A stretch of DNA of 64,000 nucleotides from Streptomyces misionensis (GCF_900104815.1 NZ_FNTD01000004.1:1612001-1676000); one strand, 5' to 3'; positions 12,976 through 22,501 are shown, numbered from the stretch's first letter. Numbers and translations: made by a program. Notes: a model not told the origin generated them from the sequence alone.

Positions 12976-13404
12976 GTGAAGGGCACTGCGGAGCGGCGCG
13001 AGGCGCAGCGGGAGTACCGGCCGTTGTGGGTGGAGGAGCCCGCACGGCGGCATCCGCTGCCCGACCCGGTGCGTACGGCGGCGGTGCGGGCGCTGCTCGT
13101 CATCTCGCTGACGCTGATACAGGCGATGGTGGCCTTCCTGAGCACCATGGCCGGGTCCTGGCTGGCGTTCCCCATGGTGATCAGCAGCGTGGCGAGCACC
13201 GTGGTGGCCACCTGGGCCGTGGTCGACGTGTGGGTGACCCGCCAGGTGTGGAACCAGCGGTACGGCGTGATCTCCGAGCCGAGCAGCACCGCCCGGGCAC
13301 TGCGCCGGGAGCGGCGTGCCCGCCGGCGTCAGGAGCGGGCGGCGCTGCGGGAGCAGGAGCGGATACGGCGACGGGGTGGCAGGGAGCGGCTGTCGCATCC
13401 CTGA
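12976..13404 (+). CDS. Two-span membrane protein of unknown function
   Basis: A 142-aa protein that I do not recognise. A charged N-terminus is followed by two hydrophobic segments (about residues 38-62 and 66-92) and a basic Arg/Glu/Gln-rich C-terminal tail likely to be helical and cytoplasmic. GTG at 12976 is chosen because GGGGAG lies seven bases upstream; a GTG 15 bases earlier lacks that spacing. It lies between cvnA (divergent) and the IclR gene (same strand, 183 bp later). Confidence 0.75.
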   Translation: MKGTAERREAQREYRPLWVEEPARRHPLPDPVRTAAVRALLVISLTLIQAMVAFLSTMAGSWLAFPMVISSVASTVVATWAVVDVWVTRQVWNQRYGVISEPSSTARALRRERRARRRQERAALREQERIRRRGGRERLSHP

Positions 13405-13587
13405 GCCGTCCCCGCACGGACTCGGTGAGTGCGGCCAGACCGCGGGAGGCACGCTTCGGTAGCATGACGTTTCGTATGACGCATCCATGAGCGCCATGCG
13501 CAACAGAATCCGGGCGGCACGACCGTCGCGTCAGGGCTTCCCGCAGATGCGGCCCGAAGCGGGCCGGCAGGTGGTGACAGCTCGGCC

Positions 13588-14427
13588 ATGCCCCGTACAC
13601 GCAACGAGTCCGGCCCCGGCGACCAGAGCACGGCGCGCTCGGGGACCCCGGAGAGGACGGGCGGCCGGGGAGCGGCCGGCGCGGTGCAGTCGGTGGACCG
13701 CGCCGTGAGCGTCCTGGAGATCCTCGCCCGGCACGGCGAGGCGGGGGTCACCGAGATCGCCGAGGAGCTGGACGTGCACAAGTCCACGGCCTTCCGGCTG
13801 CTGGGCGTCCTGGAGAACCGTGGCCTGGTGGCGCAGGCGAAGGACCGCGGCAAGTACTACCTGGGAGCCGGCGTCCTGCGTCTCGCGGGGGCGGCGGCGG
13901 TGCGGCTGGACATCTCCCAGGAGGGCGTCCCGGTCTGCCGCGAGGTCGCCGACGAACTGGGCGAGACGGTGAACATCGCGGTGCTGGACGACGACGCGGC
14001 CGTCAACATCATGCAGGCCCGCGGCACCGCGGCGGTGACCGCGCAGAACTGGCTGGGCCGGCGCACCCCGCTGCACGCCACCTCCAGCGGCAAGGTGCTG
14101 CTCGCGCACATGCCGCCCACCCTGCGCGAGGGCCTGCTGGCGCGGCCGTTGCACCGGTTCACCGAGCGCACCGTCACCGGTGCCTCGGCGCTGCGGGCGG
14201 AGTTGCAGGCCGTGGTGGAGCAGGGCTACGGGGTGACGCTGGAGGAGCTGGAGCTGGGCCTGGCCGCGGTGGCCGCGCCGGTCCGCTCGCACGACGGCGA
14301 GGTGATCGCGGCGATCAGCGTCTCGGGACCGGTGTACCGGCTCGGGCCTGACCGGCTGACCGAGGTGGCCGAGCGGACCGTGGCGGCGGGCACCGAGCTG
14401 TCCCGCCGTATGGGGTACGGCTTCTGA
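13588..14427 (+). CDS. IclR-family transcriptional regulator
   Basis: A 279-aa regulator. The winged helix spans about residues 33-85 (QSVDRAVSVLEILARHGE, then GVTEIAEELDVHKSTAFRLL) and the IclR effector-binding domain occupies about 110-279, including LHATSSGKVLLAHM and a YGVTLEELELGLAAVAAPV core. The 30 residues before the helix are poorly conserved and disordered. The effector and target are unknown; neighbours (membrane protein, condensin) do not suggest a metabolic target. A direct repeat ATGACG-N6-ATGACG lies about 100 bp upstream. Confidence 0.9.
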   Translation: MPRTRNESGPGDQSTARSGTPERTGGRGAAGAVQSVDRAVSVLEILARHGEAGVTEIAEELDVHKSTAFRLLGVLENRGLVAQAKDRGKYYLGAGVLRLAGAAAVRLDISQEGVPVCREVADELGETVNIAVLDDDAAVNIMQARGTAAVTAQNWLGRRTPLHATSSGKVLLAHMPPTLREGLLARPLHRFTERTVTGASALRAELQAVVEQGYGVTLEELELGLAAVAAPVRSHDGEVIAAISVSGPVYRLGPDRLTEVAERTVAAGTELSRRMGYGF

Positions 14428-14486
14428 CGGGTCCGCGCATCGTGGGCCGGTGCGTTCGCACAGCCCCTCGTGCCCCGCGCGACAGC

Positions 14487-14515
14487 GGGCGCCCGGGCCG
14501 TTCTCCCGGGCGCCC
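14487..14515. terminator. Bidirectional terminator between iclR gene and condensin operon
   Basis: Perfect 11-bp stem: GGGCGCCCGGG (14487-14497), seven-base loop, CCCGGGCGCCC (14505-14515). It sits six bases beyond the condensin stop and 60 bases beyond the IclR stop, so it can serve both. Confidence 0.7.
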
Positions 14516-14520
14516 GGTGC

Positions 14521-17500
14521 TCACGCCGGCTTCTTGTACATCCGGGTCGCCGTGATCTCGCTGTGCACCGCCTCGCCCGCCTGCGGCTGCTGCGGCAGGC
14601 CGGGGCGCAGGTGCTCCTCCACGCTGATGTACTTCAGGCCCGCCCTGAGGTCCGCGTCATTGCGCAGCCGGATCACCAGGGGGAACTCGGCGAGCGCCGT
14701 GGTGTCGAACAGGCCCGTGGTGTACAGGAGCTGGACACCGAGGGCGTCGGAGACGGCGCGCTGGAGTTCCAGCAGGTAGGTCGCGTTGGCGCGGCCGATC
14801 GGGTTGTCCAGGAACAGCGTGCCCGCGTGCCGGTGCTTGTCGCGGCCCCGGTCGTTGGAGCGCAGCGCGGCCATCGTGCAGTAGAGGGCGATGGCCGCGG
14901 TGAGCAGCTGGCCGCCGGAGAAGACGTCGCCCATCTGGCCGACGGGGACCCGCTCGGCGCGCAGCACCGCGTCCGGCTTGAGGATCTCGACGGCCACGCC
15001 CTTGGGCTGGAGCGCAGCCGCGACACCGCGCAGCAGCAGGGACATGCCGTCGCGGCGCAGATCGGAGTTCTTCTTGACGGCCGCGCGGGTGGCGTCGTCG
15101 ATGACCTCGCCGAGCCGCTCGGTCAGCGTGGCCTGGTCGGGCTCCTCGAAGCGGATGCGCAGGAACTCCTGACCCGACCACTCGCCGAGGCCCTCGGGCA
15201 GCCGGGACAGGCGCTGGGCGGAGCGCAGGGTGGCCAGCGCCGACTCCACGAGGCCGCGCAGCCGGTCCACGATCGAGTCGCGGTTGCGTTCCAGCTGGGC
15301 CAGTTCGTCGGTGAGCACGCGCAGCCGGGGCGCGAAGGCGTCCGCCCACTTCTGCGCGTGCTCGGGCAGCGCGGCGGCGGGCAGCTCGCGGATCTGCTGC
15401 CGGGCGGGGGTGCGGACCTGCTCGTAGCGGGTGGAGTTGGCGTGCCGGACCAGGACGTCGCTCGCCTCGCGCACGGCGGCCTCGGCGGCGGACAGGTCGG
15501 CGGCGCAGCCGCGCAGCGAGCGGCGGGCCTCGGCGGCGGACTGCCGGGCCTCCTCCAGGCTGCCCGGGTACGGCTCGGGGGCCTCCTGCTCCTCGTCGCC
15601 GGCCTGCTCGCGCAGCAGGTCGCGGAGCATCGCGGCGATCTCGTCGAAGCCGCCGGCCGCGTCCTCGGCGGCGCGGTGGGCCGCCAGCAGTTCGGCGTGG
15701 GCGTCCCGCGCCTCGGCCAACGCGGCGGTGCGGGCGGCCAGTTCACCGGTGGCGGTGCGCAGCAGCGCCTGGGCGTGCTCGGCGTCGCGCGGCTCCTGGT
15801 CCTCGGGCAGCCGGGTGTGCGCCTCGCCGTCCTCGGGTGCGTGCCGCTCGGCCTCGCCGCGCAGCCGGCCGAGCTGCTCGCTCGCCGTGGACATGCGGGT
15901 CTCCAGGAGCTGCACCAACTCCTCGGCGCGGGCGGCGGCGGCCTGCCGGGACGGCCCGTCGGAGCCGTCGGGCGATTCGAGCAGCTGCTCGGCACGGGTG
16001 CGGACCTTGTTGCTGAGCCGGTCCAGTTCGGCGCGGGCGGCACTCTCGTCGCTCTCCGCGCGGGCCTGCTCGGCGCGCAGGTCGGCGCCGACACCGACCT
16101 TCTCGTACACCTGGGAGGCGGCGCGGTAGGCCTCGCGCAGGGCGGGCAGGGACGCCTTGGGGGCGTCCTCGTCCAGGGCCGGTACGTCGTCGGGGGCGCC
16201 GGCGATCTCGGAGCGTTCGGCGCGCAGGGCGCGGGCGGTGCGGCGGGCGTCGTCGGCGGCGCGCTGGGCGGCGCGCCGGTCCTCGTCGGCGGCGCGGGCG
16301 CGTTCCAGACAGGTCTGGGCGCGGGCCTCGGACTCGGCGGCCTCGTCGGCGAGTTCGCGCAGCCGGGCCTGCCAGCCGGCGCGTTCGCGCAGCCGGAAGG
16401 CGAGTCCGGCGAGGGCGTCCGCGGCACGGCGGGCCTTCTGGGCGGCCTCCTGCCGTTCGTCGCGGAGCCGGGCGGCCTCGGCGGCGGCCTCCTCGGCCTC
16501 GGCGCGCGCGGTGCGGGCCTCGGCCAGCTCGGCCTCGGACTCCTCGGCGAAGGCGCGGGCCTCCTCGGCGGCGCGGGCCAGTTCGGCGAGGCGGCCCGCG
16601 GGGCAGCCGGTGCGCCAGGAGGCGAGCCGGGCGGCGAGTTCGCGGTCCTTGCCGAGCCGGGCGGCGAGCACCCGGATCTCCTCGTCGCGCGCGGTGGCGC
16701 GGGCGCGCAGGGCCTGGCGTTCCTCGTCGGCGGCGTGCTCGTCGTGCATGGCCGGGTTCGGCGGCACCAGGAACACGCCGGTGGGCTCGGTGCCCTCGGC
16801 GGGGGTCGGGGCGAGCAGCGCGGCGGCGGTGCCGACGGCCACGGCGGAGCGGGGCAGCAGGGCGGCGTCGCTCAGTGCCTCGCGGGCCCGGGCGTGGGTG
16901 TCGGGGTCGGTGATGATCACGCCGTCGACCAGTTCCGGGCGGGCGGCGAGCACCCGCGCGTGGTCGGCGGGGTCCACGGCCTGCGCGAGATAGCGCCAGC
17001 CGGGCAGTGCGGGGATGCCGTGCTCGCCGAGGAACTCGACGGTGGCCAGCACATCGGGTCCGGGCGGCAGCAGTCCGCCGTCGCCCAGGGCGCCGAGGAT
17101 GCGGGCGTCGTCGGCGGCGGCCGTGCGCAGCTCGAAGAGCTGGCGTTCGGCGGTGCCGACGGCGTCGGTCAGCAGTTCGCTCAACTCGTCGGCGTAGCGG
17201 TCGAGTTCGGCGGCGGTCAGCGGGCCGCCGGGGGCGTCGTCCCGGTCCGCGCGGGGGCCGGCGTCGGCCTCCTCGGTGCGCTGGGCGGGCAGACCGGCGC
17301 GGGCCGCCGTGCCGGGCAGGCCCAGCAGTTCGGCGAGGCGTTCCTCCGCGGCCAGGGATTCGGCGAGGCGCCGCTCGGCCTCGTGGGCGCGCTCGGCGGC
17401 GGTCGCGGCGTCGGCGGCGCGGGCCGCGGTCAGCTCGGCGCGGGATTCCGCGGCGGCGGCCTCACGGGCCTGCTCGGCGGCCTTGCGGGCGGCCTCGCGG

Positions 17501-19155
17501 GCGGTGTCCCAGGCGGCGACGGCGCTCTTCTCGGCGTCGGCGGCGGCGAGCGCGGCGCGGGCCGGGTCGGCGTCCGGGGCGCTGTCGTCCAGCCAGCCGG
17601 CCCGGACCGCCTCGGCGGTCTCCTGCTCGACCTCGGCGAGCCGCTGGCGCAGGTGCCCGGCCTCGCTGCGGGCGCGCTGGGCCTCGGTGGCGGCGGCGGT
17701 GGAGTCGCGGTAGGCCGAGTCGCCGGCCTCCTGGAGGGCGGCGGAGCGCTCCTCGCCCTCGTTGGCCAGGTTCTCGGCGTTCTCGGCGGCCGCGTGCAGG
17801 GCGCGTACGAGGTCCACGGCGGCCTTGGCGCGGGCGGCCAGGGCGGGGGCCGCGTCCCGTTCGGCCTCCTGGATGGCGGCGGAGACGCGGGCGACGCGGT
17901 CGGCGGCGGCGCGGTGGCGCAGCACGGCCTCGGCGGCCTGCCAGGCGGAGTGCAGGGTGCGCGCGTCGGCCAGCTCGCGCTTCTGCGCGGCGGCGGCCTT
18001 CTCGGCGGCGGCGAGGGCCAACGAGGCGTGCCGGTAGGCGAGTTCGGCGGCGATCAGGGAGCTGCGCTCGCGGGCGCCCTCGGAGTGGGTGACGGCGTAC
18101 GCGGCGGCGGTGACCCGCTGGGCGAGGTCGGTGGCCCGGATCCGTTCCTGGACGGCGCGCGCGGACAGCCGCCGGGCGAGGGTGCGGGTGCGGCGCTCTG
18201 CTCCGGCGTGGATGTCGCGGGCGCGGGCGCGGGCGTCGGCGGCGTCCACGATCCGGCCGAGCAGGTCGACGGAGCCGGCCGTGAAGTCCCGTTCGGCGAT
18301 CAGTTCGGCGCGCCGGCCGAGCTTGTTGCCGAAGCCGCTGACGAGGTCGGCGAGGCCGTCGGTGTCCCGGGTGTCGGTGACCGCGCGCAGCAGCAGGTCG
18401 GTGAAGTCGGAGTCCTTCTTGACCGCGAAGAGACCGGCCGCCTCGCCCTCGTCGGCGTTCATCTCCCGCTGGTAGCGGAAGAGTTCGGGGTCGAGACCGA
18501 GTTCGCCGAGGTGGTCGGTCCAGCGCTCGTGGATCTCCTCCCAGTGCACCTCCAGGTGCGGGTAGGCCTTGCCCGCCTCCATCAGGGCGTCGCGGAAACC
18601 CTTCATGGTGCGGCGGCGGCCCTGGGCGCCCGAGGCGCCCTCCACGGGCGGCCGTACGGCGGTGGACTCGGCGACCGGGAGGTTGTCCAGGCTGAGTCCG
18701 GGACCGGGCCGGAAGGAGTACCAGGCCTCGGCGAACTTGCGCGGGTCGTTGGAGACCTGGCGGCCGCGCCACTCGCTGACCTTGCCGACCACGACGCACT
18801 CGCCGGTCAGCACGTGCTGCCACTCCAGGGCCACGTGGCCGCAGTCGTCGGCGAGCAGGAACTTGCGCAGTACGCCGGAACTGGCGCCGCCGAGGGTGTT
18901 GCGGTGGCCGGGCAGCATCACCGAGAAGATCAGCTTGAGCAGCACGGACTTGCCGCCGCCGTTCTCCAGGAAGAGCACGCCCGCGGGCGCGGGCCGGCGC
19001 GGCGGCCCGGACGGCTCCTCCTCGAAGAACTCCGCCTGGGTGGGCGCCGGATCGGGCACGGGCTCGCCGACGCCCCGCAGGTCAAGCACGGTGTCGGCGT
19101 AGCGCGCACCGGCGGGTCCGATGGAATAGAGGCGGACCCGGGACAGCTCGTACAT
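14521..19155 (-). CDS. MukB/MksB-type SMC-like condensin ATPase
   Basis: A 1,544-aa SMC-like ATPase. The N-terminal head has P-loop ENGGGKSV (Lys69). Two very long Ala/Glu/Arg-rich coiled coils flank a globular middle around residues 690-790. The C-terminal head carries an ABC signature FSGGQ (1413-1416) and Walker B LFLDNP, where Asp1450 is followed by Asn1451 instead of the usual catalytic Glu. The last gene of a three-gene operon behind MksF- and MksE-like genes, the order of MukFEB/JetABC systems. It probably forms the DNA-entrapping arm of a condensin. No JetD/MksG nuclease gene is adjacent. ATG at 19155 has GAGAG seven bases upstream. Confidence 0.8.
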   Translation of the reverse strand: MYELSRVRLYSIGPAGARYADTVLDLRGVGEPVPDPAPTQAEFFEEEPSGPPRRPAPAGVLFLENGGGKSVLLKLIFSVMLPGHRNTLGGASSGVLRKFLLADDCGHVALEWQHVLTGECVVVGKVSEWRGRQVSNDPRKFAEAWYSFRPGPGLSLDNLPVAESTAVRPPVEGASGAQGRRRTMKGFRDALMEAGKAYPHLEVHWEEIHERWTDHLGELGLDPELFRYQREMNADEGEAAGLFAVKKDSDFTDLLLRAVTDTRDTDGLADLVSGFGNKLGRRAELIAERDFTAGSVDLLGRIVDAADARARARDIHAGAERRTRTLARRLSARAVQERIRATDLAQRVTAAAYAVTHSEGARERSSLIAAELAYRHASLALAAAEKAAAAQKRELADARTLHSAWQAAEAVLRHRAAADRVARVSAAIQEAERDAAPALAARAKAAVDLVRALHAAAENAENLANEGEERSAALQEAGDSAYRDSTAAATEAQRARSEAGHLRQRLAEVEQETAEAVRAGWLDDSAPDADPARAALAAADAEKSAVAAWDTAREAARKAAEQAREAAAAESRAELTAARAADAATAAERAHEAERRLAESLAAEERLAELLGLPGTAARAGLPAQRTEEADAGPRADRDDAPGGPLTAAELDRYADELSELLTDAVGTAERQLFELRTAAADDARILGALGDGGLLPPGPDVLATVEFLGEHGIPALPGWRYLAQAVDPADHARVLAARPELVDGVIITDPDTHARAREALSDAALLPRSAVAVGTAAALLAPTPAEGTEPTGVFLVPPNPAMHDEHAADEERQALRARATARDEEIRVLAARLGKDRELAARLASWRTGCPAGRLAELARAAEEARAFAEESEAELAEARTARAEAEEAAAEAARLRDERQEAAQKARRAADALAGLAFRLRERAGWQARLRELADEAAESEARAQTCLERARAADEDRRAAQRAADDARRTARALRAERSEIAGAPDDVPALDEDAPKASLPALREAYRAASQVYEKVGVGADLRAEQARAESDESAARAELDRLSNKVRTRAEQLLESPDGSDGPSRQAAAARAEELVQLLETRMSTASEQLGRLRGEAERHAPEDGEAHTRLPEDQEPRDAEHAQALLRTATGELAARTAALAEARDAHAELLAAHRAAEDAAGGFDEIAAMLRDLLREQAGDEEQEAPEPYPGSLEEARQSAAEARRSLRGCAADLSAAEAAVREASDVLVRHANSTRYEQVRTPARQQIRELPAAALPEHAQKWADAFAPRLRVLTDELAQLERNRDSIVDRLRGLVESALATLRSAQRLSRLPEGLGEWSGQEFLRIRFEEPDQATLTERLGEVIDDATRAAVKKNSDLRRDGMSLLLRGVAAALQPKGVAVEILKPDAVLRAERVPVGQMGDVFSGGQLLTAAIALYCTMAALRSNDRGRDKHRHAGTLFLDNPIGRANATYLLELQRAVSDALGVQLLYTTGLFDTTALAEFPLVIRLRNDADLRAGLKYISVEEHLRPGLPQQPQAGEAVHSEITATRMYKKPA

Positions 19156-19209
19156 GGCGGACTCTCGTAAGTCTGGTTCAGGTGCGGTCGTTCGAGGGCG
19201 CTTCGCGCG

Positions 19210-20088
19210 TCAGGAGTGGAAGGGCAGGCCCGCGTCGGCCACCAGTTCCAGGTCGTCGGTGTCCTCGGCGGGCAGCAGGCTGGCGCTGCCGTCGGTCACC
19301 GGGACCACGCCCAGGTCCAGCAGTTCGGCCATGGCGGCGGTGCCGGCCATGTCGCGGACCTGGAGCTGGTAGCGGGCGGTGGTGCGGTAGGTGCCGCCGC
19401 TGTCGTCGCCGGTGCGCTGGAGGAAGCCGGAGTCGGTGAGGAAGGCGAGGGCCTTGGCGACGATGCCGGTGGTGGAGGAGGCGGGCCGGCGGGCGTCCTT
19501 GGTGGCGCCGGTGGCGCTGCGCCTGGCCCAGATCCGCCAGGCGGCCTCCAGGCCGGGCGCGTCGGTCGCGGGGTCGGTGTTCTCGCCCTGTTCCTCGGCG
19601 CGCTCCTCGATGCGGCGGCAGGCCTGGCGGACGAACGCGTCCACGCCGTTGACCGTGACCCGGCCGATGTAGCCGTCGTCGGCGAGGTCCTCGGGGCGCG
19701 GGAAGGCGAGGGCGGCGACGGCGAGATGGGCGAGTCCGTGCAGGAAGCGGTCGCCGGAGTCGGCGGTGGTGCGACGCGCGTAGTCGCCCATGCGGACGGC
19801 GAACACGGAGTCCTCGGCGGCGGTCACGGCCATGCCCGCGCGCGGGGACACCTCCAGGACGACCAGGCCCAGGCCGGTGGCGACGGCGTCGGCGAGCCGG
19901 GCGAACGCCGGGTCCTCGCGGTAGCGGCGCAGCAGCTCGGTGTAGTCCTGGTCGCGGGCGGGCTGCAGCTTGGGCTGGAGCCCGTAGGCCACGAGCCGCG
20001 CCGCGTCGGCGGCGTCGGCGGGGGTGACGGCGGAGGTGGCCGGCGGGGCCGGGGCCTCGGTGTCACTCCACTCGACGTGCTCGCTCAC
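19210..20088 (-). CDS. MukE/MksE-like condensin subunit
   Basis: A 292-aa mostly helical protein matching the middle gene of a MukFEB-like operon by size and position. Residues about 45-230 look like tandem winged helices (YRRYREDPAFARLADAVATG-type helix, then a conserved FVRQACRRIEER helix); the tail is acidic. It would bridge the kleisin and the SMC-like heads. Assignment rests on operon order and architecture more than on signature motifs. GTG start with AAGGAG ten bases upstream. It lies 31 bases after the kleisin gene and 54 before the SMC gene. Confidence 0.65.
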   Translation of the reverse strand: MSEHVEWSDTEAPAPPATSAVTPADAADAARLVAYGLQPKLQPARDQDYTELLRRYREDPAFARLADAVATGLGLVVLEVSPRAGMAVTAAEDSVFAVRMGDYARRTTADSGDRFLHGLAHLAVAALAFPRPEDLADDGYIGRVTVNGVDAFVRQACRRIEERAEEQGENTDPATDAPGLEAAWRIWARRSATGATKDARRPASSTTGIVAKALAFLTDSGFLQRTGDDSGGTYRTTARYQLQVRDMAGTAAMAELLDLGVVPVTDGSASLLPAEDTDDLELVADAGLPFHS

Positions 20089-20119
20089 GGCTTTGACTCC
20101 TTGTCGCTTTCTGACTTGC

Positions 20120-21673
20120 TCATGCTGCCCGGTCCGCCGCCATGCCCGCCGCGTCCAGCAGCGCCATGCCGACGATCAGGTCGGCGCCGCCGAACTCCGG
20201 GTCGTCCAGTTCGGTGCCGTCGTCCACGGCGAACAGCAATTTCTCCTCGCCCTGCCGGTAGGCGGTGCCGACGGCGGGGCTGGCCGCGTGGACCGCCAGC
20301 AGGGCGACCAGGTAGGCCAGATCGGGGTCCCCGGATCGCCGGGCCTCGGCCAGCAGTCCGGACAGCCGGCGCGGGGCGTCGGCGGGCAGGTCCAGCAGCT
20401 CCATGGCGGCGGCCAGCTGCTCCTCGCTGAACCGGCTGTCGTCCGGGGTCGCGATCAGGTCGGGCTCGGGCATCTCCGCGCCCAGGTGCTCGCGCTCCAC
20501 GGGCGGCGTCAGGAGTATGTCCACGAGGTCGGCGACGCGCACCGCCACCGGGGTGCGCAGGCCGGTGCCGTGCGCGAAGAAGGCGTCCGTGACCCGGGTC
20601 GCCTCCGCGACGGGCAGCGGCAGCACGGGGGCGACGAGGTGGCCGTACAGGTCGATCCCGGAGGTGGTCGCGGGGGTGGCGAAGGCCTGCCGGTCCTGCT
20701 CGGCGCGGAACAGCGGGCCCGCCTCCAGCAGGCGCGACTGGAGCTGGGTGTGCCGGCGGATGCAGTCCTTGACGATGTCGACCAGTTCGGCGGCGCGCCG
20801 CTTGTGCTCGGGCTCCTCGGTCTCGTCGCGGGCCTTGCGGATGTTGGTGAGGATCGCGTTCTCGTGGCGGTAGCGGTCGGCCACGTGGTCCAGGGCCTCG
20901 GCGATCATGTCGGGGACGGCGTTGAGCCAGTCGACCGCGCGGACGTTGCGCCGGGTGGCCTCCAGGGCTCGGCGCAGGGTCTCGGAGTACTGCACCGTGC
21001 GGTAGCGGGCCTGCTCGGCGGCGAGCTGGGCGTCGGCGAGCCTGCCCCGGTTGATCAGCACCTCCAGCTTGACCTCGGCCGCGATCTGGGCGCTGGTGAC
21101 GTCGGTGTCGAGGGCGCCGACCAGGACGTTGACCGCCTCGTCGGTGGTGCGCAGGTACACCGTGCCGCCGGGGCCGGGCACCTCCTCGATCAGCTTGAAG
21201 TCGTAGTCGCGGCGGACGTAGGTGCCGTCCGCGGCGAAGGTGCCGTAGACGGCGCGGAAGCCGCGGTCCACGCTGCCGACGTTGATCAGGTTCTCCAGCA
21301 CCCAGCGGGCCACCCGCTCGTGCTCGGCGGCGGGCCGCCGGGGGGCCTGGGCGGCGATGCGCGGGATCAGCCGGGCGACGATCTGCTCGTGGTCGGCGCC
21401 GGTGTCGAAGTCCATGTTGAGCGTGACCAGGTCGATGGCGGCGAGCGCCACCTCGGCCATGCCGTACACCGAGTACTCGCCGGCGAGGCTGCCCTTGCGC
21501 GCGTCGAGGTCGTGCAGCGGCGCGGTGCAGGCGAGTGCGCGCAGCCGACGCGCCAGCCCCTCGTCGGCGGCCGGGCCCGGCGCGGGGCGCGGGGCGGCGC
21601 TGAGCTGGGGCGGAGCGGGTTCCGTCGGTGCGGGGGAAGTCACGGTGCACAGACTAGGTCCTCTGTCTGACAT
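20120..21673 (-). CDS. MukF/MksF-like kleisin subunit of condensin
   Basis: A 517-aa protein, first gene of the condensin operon. The N-terminal part (LDARKGSLAGEYSVYGMAEV onward) resembles the winged-helix N-domain of MukF-type kleisins; a central helical segment and a C-terminal winged-helix-like region follow. ATG at 21673 is taken as start; a GTG at 21643 preceded by TAGTCT seven bases upstream is an equally good leaderless start. The GntR gene ends 52 bp upstream on the same strand, so read-through is possible. The family call is structural inference. Confidence 0.65.
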   Translation of the reverse strand: MSDRGPSLCTVTSPAPTEPAPPQLSAAPRPAPGPAADEGLARRLRALACTAPLHDLDARKGSLAGEYSVYGMAEVALAAIDLVTLNMDFDTGADHEQIVARLIPRIAAQAPRRPAAEHERVARWVLENLINVGSVDRGFRAVYGTFAADGTYVRRDYDFKLIEEVPGPGGTVYLRTTDEAVNVLVGALDTDVTSAQIAAEVKLEVLINRGRLADAQLAAEQARYRTVQYSETLRRALEATRRNVRAVDWLNAVPDMIAEALDHVADRYRHENAILTNIRKARDETEEPEHKRRAAELVDIVKDCIRRHTQLQSRLLEAGPLFRAEQDRQAFATPATTSGIDLYGHLVAPVLPLPVAEATRVTDAFFAHGTGLRTPVAVRVADLVDILLTPPVEREHLGAEMPEPDLIATPDDSRFSEEQLAAAMELLDLPADAPRRLSGLLAEARRSGDPDLAYLVALLAVHAASPAVGTAYRQGEEKLLFAVDDGTELDDPEFGGADLIVGMALLDAAGMAADRAA

Positions 21674-21725
21674 CCACCGAAACGGGAGCCCGCCGAGCCG
21701 CCGGCCGAGGTGTGCCCGGCGTTCC

Positions 21726-22427
21726 TCAGGGGGCGCCTTCCTCGCCGACCCGGCGGCGGTAGACCTCCACCACCCGCTCCAGGGAGTCGGCCAGGTACGT
21801 CTCCAGCAGGGTCTCCGCCGCGCGCCGGTCCCCGGCCTGGAGCGCGCGCAGGATCTGGCGGTTCCGGGACAGGTAGGGCTCGTGCAGCCGCCGCGGCTCG
21901 TCCACCAGGTGGAAGGCGAGGCGCAGCTCGGCGAAGACGCTGCGCATCAGCTCGGCGGTGCGTTCGCTGCGGGCGAGGGCGACCAGTTCCTGGTGGAAGT
22001 GGATGTTGGCCGTACCCACCGTTTTCCAGTCATCCTCGGCGGCCGCCGTCTCGCCCTCGGCGACCGCGTCGGCCATCCCCCGCACGGGGTACGGCGGCTC
22101 GCCGAGGCCGCGCACCACGGCGCACTCCACGAGGGAGCGGGTGCGGTAGATGTCCTCGACGTCCTCGACGGTCAGCACCCGCACGAACACGCCCCGGTTG
22201 AGCTCGTGCACCAGCAGGCGTTCGTGGGTGAGCAGCCGGAACGCCTCGCGCAGGGTGTTGCGGGAGACGCCGAGCGCCCCGCCGATGCTGTCCTCGGACA
22301 GCCGGGTGCCGGGCGGGAAGTACCCGTCCGCGACACGGCTCCTGAGGATGTCCGAAACCCTCTCCGCCGTGCTGGTGCGGCCCAGGAGGGCACGGTCGTC
22401 GGCCAGTCCCGCAAGCTGCTCTGCCAT
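21726..22427 (-). CDS. GntR-family (FCD subgroup) transcriptional regulator
   Basis: A 233-aa regulator. The winged helix lies at residues 18-85 ([21 protein letters not shown]) and an FCD domain at about 90-225, with the metal/effector-type histidine in HFHQEL and RNRQIL. It is divergent from the transporter/oxoprolinase operon, with a perfect 8-1-8 palindrome in the intergenic region, so it most likely represses that operon and responds to 5-oxoproline, D-glutamate or a related acid. The effector is inferred from context only. Confidence 0.92.
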   Translation of the reverse strand: MAEQLAGLADDRALLGRTSTAERVSDILRSRVADGYFPPGTRLSEDSIGGALGVSRNTLREAFRLLTHERLLVHELNRGVFVRVLTVEDVEDIYRTRSLVECAVVRGLGEPPYPVRGMADAVAEGETAAAEDDWKTVGTANIHFHQELVALARSERTAELMRSVFAELRLAFHLVDEPRRLHEPYLSRNRQILRALQAGDRRAAETLLETYLADSLERVVEVYRRRVGEEGAP

Positions 22428-22471
22428 GCCCGGAATTCAACCGCAGCCGACGGAACGAGACAACATAGGTA

Positions 22472-22501
22472 TTGAAGGATCGTTGAACGATCCCCTACGG
22501 T
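22472..22501 (+). promoter_or_regulatory. Promoter of the MFS-pxp operon
   Basis: -35 box TTGAAG (22472-22477), 18-bp spacer, -10 box TACGGT (22496-22501), ending 51 bases before the transporter ATG. The spacer is almost fully occupied by the palindrome described separately, the classic arrangement for repression. Confidence 0.6.
22477..22493. promoter_or_regulatory. Perfect 17-bp palindrome, likely GntR operator
   Basis: GGATCGTT-G-AACGATCC, arms of eight bases around a single central base. It lies in the only intergenic region between the divergent GntR gene and the operon, inside the promoter spacer. Confidence 0.7.

Noticed and set aside
14470..19170. A continuous 1,566-codon open frame on the plus strand
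   Set aside because: It is exactly antisense to the SMC-like gene and its product is a Gly/Val/Ala/Leu-rich mirror. High-GC coding DNA opens the opposite frame; no family motif or ribosome site.
14521..21673. Wadjet (JetABCD) anti-plasmid defence system
   Set aside because: Subunits A, B, C resemble it but no JetD nuclease is adjacent, so the defence label is not supported.
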